Part shown: piece after piece, positions 53,944 to 62,917 of the stretch
Numbering within the stretch: position 1 is the stretch's first letter
How the letters are laid out: every line of letters starts with the position of its first letter
DNA from: Kingella oralis
GTDB lineage: Bacteria > Pseudomonadota > Gammaproteobacteria > Burkholderiales > Neisseriaceae
NCBI RefSeq assembly: GCF_014054985.1
Contig: NZ_CP059569.1
Span: 1-64,000 of the forward strand
DNA length: 64,000 nt
Direction: 5' to 3'
The notes under the pieces: generated by a model
What the model saw: the letters and a program-made list of their open reading frames with translations, nothing else
Databases searched by the model: none
What the model was told of the DNA's origin: nothing
Position numbers and translations under genes: made by a program

Positions 53944-54600
53944 ATGTTGTTTCACAAAAAACATTTGTTGGTTGTTACCACGCTTAGCGCGTTGTTGACT
54001 GGCTGCCAAGGCTCTCTTGCTTATGAATTGATGCAGGCAGGCAAGAACGGCAACGAATATTCTCAGGAAAAGGTAGAAAATACCATGCCAATCGTAGAGG
54101 AAATGAAGAAGCTGCCTTCCGAAGCGGAATTAGCTACGCGCAAAATGCAGCCGCGCAAATGGGGCGCGTTTTCGCTAGATGACGGCGGTAATATGAAAAT
54201 GATTTGGGTAACGGATAAAGCCTACAACACGCCCGATGCCGCCTCAGCTGATGTCATAAAGCAATGCCGAAAGGAAGGCGGGCGCAACTGCAAAACTGCT
54301 GTAATTTATAGCAATCTGTGCTTTGCCTTGGCACAAGGGCGTAAAGGTAGCAAACCTTTAAACGCATACGGCTATGGTCCCACAGGACCGTTTGCCAAAA
54401 AAGTGGCGGTGGCGAATTGCAAAGACCAAGGTGGACAAAGCTGCGAACCCGTTCCAGGTGCGCCTGCTTCCTGTGCCACGCCTTGCAACCTGATGACCGA
54501 TAAGTCTTGCCGCTATGAACAGCCTGCGTATATTTTTCCTGGTAAAAACGGCAATAGAATGCAGCCTATGCCCTCATTCTTTGGGAAAATGGGTGGTTAA
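53944..54600 (+). CDS. DUF4189-type lipoprotein
   Basis: 218 residues. Lipobox LLTGC at residues 18-22. The DUF4189-like core is AASADVIKQCRKEGGRNCKTAVIYSNLCFALAQG, with paired cysteines, and a second Cys-rich part follows (NCKDQGGQSCEPVPGAPASC). Probably a disulfide-stabilised surface or periplasmic protein. ATG 53944 follows AAGGAATCATT. Divergent from the other lipoprotein. Confidence 0.8.
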   Translation: MLFHKKHLLVVTTLSALLTGCQGSLAYELMQAGKNGNEYSQEKVENTMPIVEEMKKLPSEAELATRKMQPRKWGAFSLDDGGNMKMIWVTDKAYNTPDAASADVIKQCRKEGGRNCKTAVIYSNLCFALAQGRKGSKPLNAYGYGPTGPFAKKVAVANCKDQGGQSCEPVPGAPASCATPCNLMTDKSCRYEQPAYIFPGKNGNRMQPMPSFFGKMGG

Positions 54601-54660
54601 GCACCCTATTTAATAAAGGTAACTTTGGGACACCCTGAATCATGAACTAGGTTGTAGTGA

Positions 54661-54696
54661 AAAACCGTCTGAATGTTCATTAGCAGACGGTTTTTT
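54661..54696 (+). terminator. Terminator with Neisseria-like uptake core
   Basis: AAAACCGTCTG and CAGACGGTTTT (54684-54694), then TTTTTT. The stem core CCGTCTGAA matches the Neisseria uptake core except for its first base, unlike the resident dialect. Confidence 0.75.
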
Positions 54697-54822
54697 ATTT
54701 TCAGGCTGCCTCAAACTGTTTCAGACTGTCTTGGCTGCATCAGTCGCTTACGCTAGATGAGGCACGTTAAACATTTTGGCAATGATGGCGTGATGAATTG
54801 GCGAGAAAGACTTTCAGTCTGC

Positions 54823-55251
54823 CTATTTTATCCGCGTGAACCGCATCGGCGCGGTTTCGCCGTTATCGCTTATCGCCACCGCAATCCGATAATCCCAGCG
54901 GTCTTTCAGGCAATAGGCGAACAGGGCGATTTCGCCGTTTGCCGCCGCCACATCGTACACCACAAAATCCGCCAGTTTCGTTTTCCAATCGTGTAGCCGT
55001 TGCCCGCAGCCGTTTATCAGGTAGGCTTGGTTTTGGCGGGCATCAAACGGGGCTTCCACAATGGCGATTTTATCCGCGCCCACACGGGCGGCAGCCAGCC
55101 CGTGTCGGTTTGTCAGCGTGTGATTGCGCCCGCAAAAACGCCATGATAATTTTTGGGGCGTGCGCTGCAAAACGGTTTGCCGTTCAGGGTTGCTGGGCGA
55201 AAGCTCGGCTGCTGACGGGCAGGATAGGAGAAAATGGGTGATGCGGGGCAT
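54823..55251 (-). CDS. Hypothetical protein
   Basis: 142 residues with four cysteines; no family recognised. The start MPRITHFLLSCPSA resembles a very short lipoprotein signal, but it lacks a charged n-region of normal length. The later part (KLADFVVYDVAAANGEIALFAY) looks like a beta-rich domain. A start further downstream is possible. Confidence 0.5.
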   Translation of the reverse strand: MPRITHFLLSCPSAAELSPSNPERQTVLQRTPQKLSWRFCGRNHTLTNRHGLAAARVGADKIAIVEAPFDARQNQAYLINGCGQRLHDWKTKLADFVVYDVAAANGEIALFAYCLKDRWDYRIAVAISDNGETAPMRFTRIK

Positions 55252-55281
55252 GGGATAGTTTCAAGATGAAAGATGAGAGGG

Positions 55282-55326
55282 TAAAGGCAGCCTGAAAACG
55301 GTTCTCCCCGTTTTCAGGCTGCCTTG
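55282..55326. terminator. DUS-pair terminator after the adhesin
   Basis: AAAGGCAGCCTGAAAACGG and CCGTTTTCAGGCTGCCTTG, 33 nt downstream of the adhesin stop on the minus strand. Confidence 0.72.
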
Positions 55327-55358
55327 CTTTGCTGCGTCAGATTATGCGCGGCATCCGC

Positions 55359-58300
55359 TTACCATTGGAACAGCGCGCCTGCGCCTGCGCCCACGCGCCC
55401 TTTGCTGTTCACGGAAACATTGCCTTTGAAAATCCAGTTGCCGCCGTCGGTCATCGCCGATGCGCCCACGGCAAGCGCGGATTGCCCGCCGTAGTAGCCC
55501 GTGCCCACGCCCAAGCCAAACGCGCTGGGGCGGGTAACTTGCGGAATGGTGCCTTGGGCGATTGCGCCTGCGATGCCTGCGTTGGCGCGGTCTTGGTTTT
55601 TGTCAATTTTGTCTTCCAACTGTTGCAGTTTGGCGGCGGCAACTTGTCCTGTCGCGCCAAGGCGTGCGTTCAGTTGGCTCACATTGACGGCATCGGTGGG
55701 GTCGGTGCCTGCGGCAACGTTGGTGATTTTGTTGCCTGCTGCGTCAATGCCTGCTTGGGTTACGCTGGGGCCGCCGTTAATCGTCAAGCCGTTGTTGTCG
55801 ATTTTGGTGTTGCCCGTGGTAACGCTGTCAAAGCTGGCGTTGTCTTGGGTGGCGATGCTCACGGTGTTGCCGTTTTGGGTTACGCGGATGTTTTTGCCGG
55901 CATCAATGGTAACCGTTTTGCCTGCGTTCACGCGCGATACGCTGCTGCCTGAAACGCTGCCTGTGCTGGCGGTGGTGGTCAGGTTGAAGCCTGCTTGGTT
56001 GATGGCGTTGGCGATGTCGCCTGCGGTGGCGAGTTTGCCTGCATCGGCGGCAGCGGGGGCAACAATGCTGCCGTTGGCGGCGGGCGTGAGCGCGGTGGTG
56101 TTGGCTTTCAGGCTGCCGTCTGCGACTTTGGTGATGGTGGTGCCGTCGGTTTTCACGGCTAAGTCATACACCGTTGCGCCTGTGGCGGCGTTGGTGGACG
56201 GCGTGATGCTGATGCTGTTGTCGCTGGACGTTACTTCGGTTTTGGCTGCTTTTGCCATTGTCTTAACCGCGTCCAACTGGCTTACGTTCACCGCGTCGGT
56301 GGGCGCTACGCCATTTTTCACGCCGGTGATGGTGTTGTTGCCGTTGTTCAAGCCGTTGCCTGTCAGCGCCACGGCGTTTTTGCCGCTGCCCGCAGGCGGA
56401 GTGATAACAACGCCGTTCGCGCCAACGCTGGTGCTGTTGCCTGCGGCGTTGGTAACCGTTGTGCCTGCGGCGTTGGTAACGGTTTTGTTGCCTGCTGCGT
56501 CGGTGGCGGTAACACTGTTCACGTCCAAATCGCGTTTCAAGCCGATGGTAACGGTGCCGTCGCCGCTCACTTGGGTGCGGATGTTGTCGCTGTTGTAGTC
56601 ATCGGCAAACGATTTGCCCGCATTCAGGCTGCCTGTGCCTTTAATGGTTAGCGTTTCGCTTGGCTTGATAGTTTTGTTATCAGCGGTAATGCCCACAGCA
56701 TCATCGTCGGCAGCGATTGTGAAGCCTGCGTTAGCGGCATTGGCGCTATTGTTGGCAGCCTGAATCGCCTCGTGGATGGTGTTTTTGCCTGTGCCGCCGA
56801 TGTTGGTCATGCTTAGTTTGCCGTCTGTGCCCAAGGCTGCGTTGCCGCCCAGAATGTTCTTAATGGTGGTGCCCACATTGCCGATGGCGGCTTGGGTGAG
56901 ATACAGCTGGCTGCCGTTGATGGCATCGGTGCTGGTGGCGTTGATGCGGCCTGCGGCCACATTGGTAACGGTACGTTTCAGGCTGTCGCTGCCGACGCTG
57001 ACGGTGGAATCAGGGGCGTCGCCGGCAAAACCGGAATAGCTAATGCCGTTTACTGTGGCGCTGCTGGTGCCGACAGCCGCAGCAGTTTCCGAAGCGCGGC
57101 CAAGCGCAACTGCCCCTTCGTGGTTTGCCTTGGCATCGTTACCCAGCGCAACGGCGCCTGCCGCTTTGGCAACGGAACCGGTTCCGGCAGCGAATGCATA
57201 ATCTGCGCTGGCCTGTGCGCCGTTGCCAACGGCTACCGAATCTTGGTTGTTTGCCCGTGCGGAGTTGCCCACCGCAGTCGCACGCTCGCCCAATGCACGG
57301 CTGTTTTTACCGTTTGCCAGCGCATCAATGGCGGTGGCTTGGGCATCGTTACCGATGGCAATCGCACCCAGCTCGGTGGCTTGCGCAGCAGAGCCGACGG
57401 CTACGGTGTGGTCTTTCTCTGCATTCGCCCCATGCCCAAACGCGCTGGCGCTGATGCCTTTTGCGGTTGCGATATGACCGTATGCGCTGGCATTGGTTGC
57501 CGTTGCTTTGGCAGAGCTGCCCACAGCAAGAGAGTTGCTGCTGCCTGCTGATGCTTTGTAGCCTGCGGCAAGGGAAGTTGAGCCTGATGCGGAGGCGTTG
57601 CTGCCGATGGCGGCGCTGTTCCATGCGCTGGCGGCGGAAGTCATGCCGACGGCTAATGCGCCCGCTTCGCTGGCATTGGCGGTTACACCCAGAGCGGTGG
57701 CGTAATCGTTCAGGGCTTTTGCGCCATCGCCAATGGCGGTAGCGGATTGGTGGCTGGATTGCGCGCCTTGCCCTACTGCGGTTGAAGTTTTGCCGCTGGC
57801 GTTGGCGTTTGTGCCAATGGCAACGGTGTTTTCATTGTCGGCATGGGTGTCTAAACCTGCGGCAAAGGCGTTTTGCCCGCCCGCTTTGGTGCCATGACCA
57901 ATGGCGGTGGCATTTTTGGCGGTTGCGCCGCTATCTACGCCGATGGTGATGGCTTTATCGGCATCGTTGGTTGCGTCCAAAGATGTGCCGCTGCCCATGC
58001 GAATGCTGTTGGTTGCGCCTACGCCGTTTACGCCTTTATTGCCTACGCCGATGATGCCGCTGTTTACATCTAGGCGACCGCCGAGGGTTAAGTGTTTAGA
58101 GCCTGCATTTTTTTCGTCAATGGCGTAGCCAAAGGTGGCGTCGCCGTAGAATAAAGTGCGGTTGGTTTGGGTATCAAAATTTTGAGCGGAGTTGCCTGTG
58201 GGGCTACAAGGGTTGAAGCCTGTTTTAATGCCGAAGTCGGAGTGGTGGGTTTTATTGGCTTGACCGTTGTTATAGGTTTCGGTTGAGGGGGGCATGTTAC

Positions 58301-58559
58301 CTAATAAACCATATACGCCTGTTTTTTCCACTTGGTCGTAGCTGGCGGCACAACCTGTGTCTTGGTAGTCATTCATGTAGATGCCTGGTTGGGCATAGGC
58401 TACGGTGCTGCTGGCGGCGTAAAAGCCAAACAGGGACACGGAAAGTGCCAATGCTTTGCTGATGCGATTGCCTGATTTGCCACGGGCTTTGGCGGTTTCT
58501 TGTAGCACTGTCCATGTGTTGGTGTGTTCATTCCAAACGACGCGATAGGTTTTGTTCAT
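55359..58559 (-). CDS. Trimeric autotransporter adhesin (YadA/Hia/Knh type)
   Basis: 1066 residues. It starts with an extended signal peptide (MNKTYRVVWNEHTNTWTVLQ..., the ESPR motif) ending near AVAYAQ-like TVAYAQ. A YadA head follows, with many 14-residue AVG..A.A..A.A.G units (about residues 170-490). Neck, stalk and Hia-type segments come next (NVSQLDAVKTMAK, PTDAVNVSQLNARL), and a C-terminal 70-residue membrane anchor ends in the beta-signal GALFQW. An adhesin on the cell surface, related in design to Knh of K. kingae. ATG 58559 has AGGAAAAAC upstream. Confidence 0.95.
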   Translation of the reverse strand: MNKTYRVVWNEHTNTWTVLQETAKARGKSGNRISKALALSVSLFGFYAASSTVAYAQPGIYMNDYQDTGCAASYDQVEKTGVYGLLGNMPPSTETYNNGQANKTHHSDFGIKTGFNPCSPTGNSAQNFDTQTNRTLFYGDATFGYAIDEKNAGSKHLTLGGRLDVNSGIIGVGNKGVNGVGATNSIRMGSGTSLDATNDADKAITIGVDSGATAKNATAIGHGTKAGGQNAFAAGLDTHADNENTVAIGTNANASGKTSTAVGQGAQSSHQSATAIGDGAKALNDYATALGVTANASEAGALAVGMTSAASAWNSAAIGSNASASGSTSLAAGYKASAGSSNSLAVGSSAKATATNASAYGHIATAKGISASAFGHGANAEKDHTVAVGSAAQATELGAIAIGNDAQATAIDALANGKNSRALGERATAVGNSARANNQDSVAVGNGAQASADYAFAAGTGSVAKAAGAVALGNDAKANHEGAVALGRASETAAAVGTSSATVNGISYSGFAGDAPDSTVSVGSDSLKRTVTNVAAGRINATSTDAINGSQLYLTQAAIGNVGTTIKNILGGNAALGTDGKLSMTNIGGTGKNTIHEAIQAANNSANAANAGFTIAADDDAVGITADNKTIKPSETLTIKGTGSLNAGKSFADDYNSDNIRTQVSGDGTVTIGLKRDLDVNSVTATDAAGNKTVTNAAGTTVTNAAGNSTSVGANGVVITPPAGSGKNAVALTGNGLNNGNNTITGVKNGVAPTDAVNVSQLDAVKTMAKAAKTEVTSSDNSISITPSTNAATGATVYDLAVKTDGTTITKVADGSLKANTTALTPAANGSIVAPAAADAGKLATAGDIANAINQAGFNLTTTASTGSVSGSSVSRVNAGKTVTIDAGKNIRVTQNGNTVSIATQDNASFDSVTTGNTKIDNNGLTINGGPSVTQAGIDAAGNKITNVAAGTDPTDAVNVSQLNARLGATGQVAAAKLQQLEDKIDKNQDRANAGIAGAIAQGTIPQVTRPSAFGLGVGTGYYGGQSALAVGASAMTDGGNWIFKGNVSVNSKGRVGAGAGALFQW

Positions 58560-58652
58560 GTGTTTTTCCTGTGAGTTTTCAAAAATAAAAACAGAAACAA
58601 ACGGTGTTTCTGTGCATGATTGAACAAGGGGCAAGCTGTTTCAGGCTGCCCC

Positions 58653-58678
58653 AAAAAAGCCTTCTCATGGAGAAGGCT
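58653..58678 (-). terminator. Perfect rho-independent terminator in the adhesin leader
   Basis: On the minus strand a 9-bp stem (AGCCTTCTC/GAGAAGGCT) with a 3-nt loop is followed by TTTTTT. It lies about 95 nt before the adhesin start and just after a -10 element, so it either insulates the adhesin from upstream or acts as an attenuator. Confidence 0.82.
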
Positions 58679-58700
58679 ATGTGTTGATGAAATCGGCGAA

Positions 58701-58706
58701 ATTATA
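58701..58706 (-). promoter_or_regulatory. Candidate promoter -10 upstream of the leader terminator
   Basis: Minus strand TATAAT, perfect match. No good -35 at 17 nt. Transcription would start near 58694 and meet the terminator at 58678. No comparably good promoter is visible between the terminator and the adhesin start. Confidence 0.45.
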
Positions 58707-58967
58707 CAGCTTTCATTTGCTGGTGCTATGGTTAAATCGTTGTATTTTTACCAAGATATGGTGAGGCGGGAGGCAGCCTGAAAATGGTGGGGGCTTACTG
58801 GGCTATTTTATGGCGGAGTAAATCAAGAAATGTCCGATTTAATCGGCGTGTAGGGTGTGTGCCGTAGGCACGCACGCGGGCTTGGGTTGTTGAGATTTTG
58901 TAAACCGTGTGCGTGGCAGAGCTGTACGCCCTATTTGTGTCGTTGTTGTTTTGTCGTGCGATGCTTT

Positions 58968-59957
58968 TCAGGCTGCCTGTGTTGTTTGGATAACGCTGTC
59001 CACTGCTCTGCGCTGTGAATAGGGCATGGCGGCGGCGTAGCCGAGGCGCAGTAGGATTTGTGGTTGTTTGCTGCCGAGCGCGGGCAGTTGGGCGAGCTGG
59101 GTGCGTTGGGCGGGGACTTCGCAGGGTTGGTTGAGGTAGGCATGGGCGATGCCGTGCTGGGTGAGGGCGAGCAGGGTGCGTTGCAGGGTGCGCCCTGTGG
59201 TGAGCCATGTGGCGGGGTTGTCTTCTGTGCTGGCAATCAGCAGTAGGTGCGAGGAGCTGGCGATTTTGGCGCGGTCGCTGCGGTTGTGCCGTTTGGCGTT
59301 GAGCATGGCGCGAATAATGGGGCGCGAAATCCATGCGGGCAGGTTGGGCGCGCCCATAACGGCGTAGCTGAGCCCGTCGCGGGTGGCGTTGCTGTGGTTT
59401 TGGTTGAAGCGTATCCATGACAGCAGCTCGGCTTTGAAGGCGGGGTCGTTCATTTGGGCGCTGTTGCCTGCGATAACGGCTTGGGTGAGGGTGGCGAACT
59501 CGGGTGCGCTGGGGGCGAAGGCGTGTAGGGAGACGGTGTCGCTTTGTTGGGCGGCGAGAATGGGGTCTAGCTGGGCTTGGGGTATGGGGCTGCCGTTGTA
59601 GGTGGCGCGGTTGGTTTGGCGGCGGGGAATTTGGGCGTATAGGGCTTCGTTTTCAGGCTGCTTTGTGGGTTCGGGCTGCTGGTGTAGGGCGATGTGGACG
59701 GTGCCGTCGTCGGCAAGGTGCTCTTGGGCGGCGTAACCGGAATGCGCGGCGGCGAGGCAGAGGTTTTCCAAGGCGCAGCCGAGGCTGATGAAGAGTTCGC
59801 GGTTATCGGGATCGACGGCGCTTAGGCGGCGGGAGAAATCGGGGTCGATGGTGATGCGGTCGTCGCCAAGCGCAAACTGCCACGGCTGGGAATTGTGGCC
59901 GGACGGGGCGCGGACGGCGGCTTCGATAAGGGCGTGAAAATCGGTTGGATGGGACAT
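58968..59957 (-). CDS. Acg-type nitroreductase family protein
   Basis: 329 residues: a duplicated nitroreductase fold of the Acg/Rv2032-like group. The first half has AAVRAPSGHNSQPWQFALGDD (FMN-binding region) and DNRELFISLGCALENLCLAA; the second half has ASSSHLLLIASTEDNPATWLTTGRTLQ. ATG 59957 has AAGGAGC upstream. Contains an in-frame uptake sequence (KQPENEALY). Some family members lack enzyme activity and may store flavin. Confidence 0.85.
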   Translation of the reverse strand: MSHPTDFHALIEAAVRAPSGHNSQPWQFALGDDRITIDPDFSRRLSAVDPDNRELFISLGCALENLCLAAAHSGYAAQEHLADDGTVHIALHQQPEPTKQPENEALYAQIPRRQTNRATYNGSPIPQAQLDPILAAQQSDTVSLHAFAPSAPEFATLTQAVIAGNSAQMNDPAFKAELLSWIRFNQNHSNATRDGLSYAVMGAPNLPAWISRPIIRAMLNAKRHNRSDRAKIASSSHLLLIASTEDNPATWLTTGRTLQRTLLALTQHGIAHAYLNQPCEVPAQRTQLAQLPALGSKQPQILLRLGYAAAMPYSQRRAVDSVIQTTQAA

Positions 59958-60450
59958 GGCATGCTCCTTGGGACGGGGTTTCAGGCTGCCTCTGAGATGG
60001 GGTTCAAGGCAGCCTGAAACAAGGTTTCTGCGGGATGGGCGGACGGCGTGCGCGGTGAAGCGGCACGCATTACACGCTGCGGTGGGTTTCAGGCTGCTGT
60101 TGAGCATGATGAACGGCATGGCAATCAAGTTGCACACCCCACGCGGGATTGGGCAGCCTGAAACAGGGTGGCGGTAGCGCGTAAACTTGTTTTCGCTTTG
60201 CCACGCCGTTTCACTGCGCAGGCTGCTTTGGCAGAATCTGCAACCGATGTCGGTCGAGCATTTGCTGCCCGACTGATGTTTATGTGCCGGTTGTTTGCCG
60301 GGCATCAATGCCCGACCTGCGCCATTTGGCGATAAGCCGCCGCTGCTTCGTTTTGGGTTTCAGGCTGCCTTGGCGGCTCTATGAAAGGGCAGCCTGAAAA
60401 CGGGCAAACGGCGTTTCAGGCTGCCCGAACGGCGTGCGGGCGGGAAACGT
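59958..60450. other. Gene-free gap with uptake sequences and repeat fragments
   Basis: Uptake sequences occur near 59979, 60006, 60089, 60154, 60358, 60390 and 60412. Between 60230 and 60370 lies a worn copy of the dispersed repeat (GGCG-ATAAGC-CGCC hairpin, then TTCGTTTTGGGTTTCAGG), interrupted by a REP-like palindrome (GCCGGGCATCAATGCCCGAC, 60295-60314). No gene is seen. Confidence 0.55.
60230..60370 (-). repeat. Decayed copy E of the DUS-bounded repeat
   Basis: The 3' part aligns with copies B and C (GGCGATAAGCCGCCGCT versus GGCGACGAGCCATCGCCGCT); the 5' part is disrupted and carries a REP-like half-element. Confidence 0.45.
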
Positions 60451-60900
60451 TTATTCGGGGCGGAACGTGTGCGCGGCAATCGCTGCCTGCTGCTCTGCCG
60501 AAAAATCGCCGCCGAAGCGTTGCAGGAATGCCGTTGTGTCCGTCCATGCCGCCAAGTCGTCGGCGATGGCGGGCAGGCGGGCCAGAAACTGCGGGGCGAA
60601 CTGTCTGACCAAGGCGGGGTCGTCAAAATCTATGCTGCGTATCGTTTCGTGTTCCGTCGCAAACAGGCTTTCCAGCCGCCCGAACCACAGCGCGCGGTAG
60701 TTTTTCTCTTTGGGGTCGTCGTCCGCCAGGCGGTAATACACGTCAAAATAATACTGCCCGCCGTACATGCTTTTTTGGATGGTGAACAGGCACAGCAGAA
60801 ATTCGGCGCGGTGGAAGTAATTGTTGGCGTTGAGGCGTTGGAAACCGTGTTGTTTCAAGGTTGCCCGCAGTTGCTTTAAGAAGGTTTTTGCGTCGGTCAT
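60451..60900 (-). CDS. DUF4304-like protein
   Basis: 149 residues. LKQLRATLKQHGFQRLNANNY and LLCLFTIQKSMYGGQYYFDVYYRL fit the DUF4304 pattern (a GFxRxGxxFxR start followed by a strand with QKS). Function unknown; such proteins are often found in immunity-type loci. ATG 60900 follows AAAGAGAATCACC. Stand-alone. Confidence 0.68.
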   Translation of the reverse strand: MTDAKTFLKQLRATLKQHGFQRLNANNYFHRAEFLLCLFTIQKSMYGGQYYFDVYYRLADDDPKEKNYRALWFGRLESLFATEHETIRSIDFDDPALVRQFAPQFLARLPAIADDLAAWTDTTAFLQRFGGDFSAEQQAAIAAHTFRPE

Positions 60901-61075
60901 GGTGATTCTCTTTGGGGGATTGGGGGCGGGAGGCTTTGCCCAACCCCGAAGGCAGCCTGAAACCTAAAACGGAGCGGCAGCCGTATCCTTGCATGCTCAT
61001 CAACGATAAATCAACGATAAAAAAGGCAGCCTGAAACCCTCCCCCGTTTTCAGGCTGCCTTTGGTATATCCCGCA

Positions 61076-62530
61076 TCACTCAAATTTATAGGTGTACTGC
61101 AAGCCCAAAATGGTGGCGGAGGCTTTGAATTTGGCGCTGGATGCGCCTTTGCTGTCCACATCGGTGCCGACGGCACGCGGCGCGTTGAAGCGGCTGCTGT
61201 GGATGTGCACATAAGACAGCGCGGTGTCAAACACATGGCGTTTTTTGTAGGCGTAGCGCGCGCCCACGGAAAACCACATGCGGTTGGCATCGGGCATGGT
61301 GTTCAGGCGGTCTTCTGCGCTTTTCACGGGGCTTTGGTCAAAGGCGATGCCCGCGCGCAGCTGTAAGGGTTCGCTGTATTGATACGCGCCGCCGAGCGCG
61401 ATTTTGTAGGTGTTGCGCCAGTTGGGCGTGATGGTGGTGCGGTTGGATTGCCCGTTTACCACGTTTTTGGTGTTGCCGAACACAAGGTCGGCTTTGTTGA
61501 AGCGGCTGTGGCGCGTCCAAGTGATGTCGCCAAACAGGTTGAGCTTGTCGCTGGCGCGATACATGCCGTGCAGCGAGAGCGATTCGGGCGTGGTGATGTG
61601 CACCGATGCGTCTTCGCTGGGCAGGTAGCCGCGCCCTGCGCCCAATGCGGTGGCGGTGGTAGTGGGCGATTGGATGTAGTTGGCAATCGCGGGCACTTGC
61701 ACCACCGCGCCTGCGGGTTGCCATTTGGCGGTGCCTTTCAGGTTGTGGCTCACTTTGGAGCGGTAGGCAACGCCGAGGCGGAATTTGTCGTTTACATCAA
61801 ACATCCAGCCCAGATGGTAGCCGAAGCCCCAGTCGTGCCCTTTCACGTCGCCGCGCCCTTGCCAGTTGGCGCGGTTGGCGGTGGCGGCTGCGGGGATGCC
61901 CATGCGTTGCAATGCGGCGGCGGTGGCGGCGAGGGTGCGGTTGTCGCGGGCGGCGCTCCAATCGGCGTATTTGGTCAGCTCCGCTTCCGAATATTGGGCA
62001 ATCAGGCCCACGGCAAATGAATGTTTCTCGTTGAATTTGAACGCAACGGCAGGTTCAAGCGCGATGCTGGTCAAGCCCAGTTTTTTGATGTTGTAGCGTA
62101 ATACGGAGTCGTCTTGATAGTCGGTTTTCGAGCCAAACGGGATGTACATCCCCATGCCGAGCGTTACGCGGTCGTTGAGCTTGTATGCGCCGTAAACATG
62201 GGGCGCGGCGGTGGTTTTGGTGATTTTGCCGCTGGTTGCGCCTTGCACGTTGCCGCCTTGGTAGTAGCTGGCTTGGGCATCGTGATATTTGAGCGCGGGG
62301 GCAACGATGTTGATTGCGCCAGTGATTTCGGCTTTGCCGTCCAGATGGGTTAGGCCCGCGGGGTTGTAGAACAGGGTGCTGGCGTCGGCGGCTTCGGCTG
62401 CGGCGGCGTTGGCGGTGCTTTGCGCGCCCACCGACTGCGTGCCGAAATGGTAGCCCGATGCGGCGGCGTGTTGGGCAATTGCTAGGCTGATGAATGCGGT
62501 GGTGATTTTGATTTTGTTGTGTGTTTTCAT
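61076..62530 (-). CDS. OmpP1/FadL-family outer-membrane transporter
   Basis: 484-residue beta-barrel that takes up long-chain fatty acids or other hydrophobic compounds. Signal peptide MKTHNKIKITTAFISLAIAQ..AAA, then SGYHFGTQSVGAQSTANAAA and DASTLFYNPAGLTHLDGK, the N-terminal plug signature with NPAG. It ends LGLQYTYKFE, a C-terminal beta-signal Phe followed by Glu. ATG 62530 is chosen as the start of the signal; ATG 62542 is in frame too. No fad genes are nearby. Confidence 0.93.
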   Translation of the reverse strand: MKTHNKIKITTAFISLAIAQHAAASGYHFGTQSVGAQSTANAAAAEAADASTLFYNPAGLTHLDGKAEITGAINIVAPALKYHDAQASYYQGGNVQGATSGKITKTTAAPHVYGAYKLNDRVTLGMGMYIPFGSKTDYQDDSVLRYNIKKLGLTSIALEPAVAFKFNEKHSFAVGLIAQYSEAELTKYADWSAARDNRTLAATAAALQRMGIPAAATANRANWQGRGDVKGHDWGFGYHLGWMFDVNDKFRLGVAYRSKVSHNLKGTAKWQPAGAVVQVPAIANYIQSPTTTATALGAGRGYLPSEDASVHITTPESLSLHGMYRASDKLNLFGDITWTRHSRFNKADLVFGNTKNVVNGQSNRTTITPNWRNTYKIALGGAYQYSEPLQLRAGIAFDQSPVKSAEDRLNTMPDANRMWFSVGARYAYKKRHVFDTALSYVHIHSSRFNAPRAVGTDVDSKGASSAKFKASATILGLQYTYKFE

Positions 62531-62917
62531 GTAGATGACCATCGTTTAGACAAAAATTTAGGCGGCGTGAAATTTTCAGGCTGCCTTAATCAGGGTAAAA
62601 CTAGAAATATCATTCTAATGGGATTTTTGGGGGTTGTGTAGAGGTTTGTTAAGATTTGTTGGAAAAATTTTAAGTGATGGGGGGGTTTTGATGAAGAGGC
62701 AGCCTGAAAAGGGGATGGGGCGTTTTCAGGCTGCTTTTGATGATGGAATGCGCGGGCAGATGAATGCGCGTTATGAGGCAGCCTGAAAAGCTAAATTATT
62801 GTGCTTTCAAATTAAAAGCTCATACCAAAGGCAGCCTGAAAGCCGAAAATGGTTTTCAGGCTGCCTTTATGCTGGGCGATAGGGGCGATGGATGCGCTAC
62901 GCCATTTTCAGGCTGCC
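62531..62917. other. Gap with uptake sequences; possible OmpP1 promoter
   Basis: The first 110 nt (62560-62670) are AT-rich and may hold the OmpP1 promoter; I cannot fix hexamers. From 62697 on, the gap carries uptake-sequence pairs near 62698/62724, 62776, 62830/62855 and 62908. No gene is seen. Confidence 0.5.

Noticed and set aside
60956..61072. Another full copy of the dispersed repeat after the DUF4304-like gene
   Set aside because: Only the first block (AGCCTGAAACCTAAAACGGAG) matches; the rest is unrelated, so it is counted only as a fragment.
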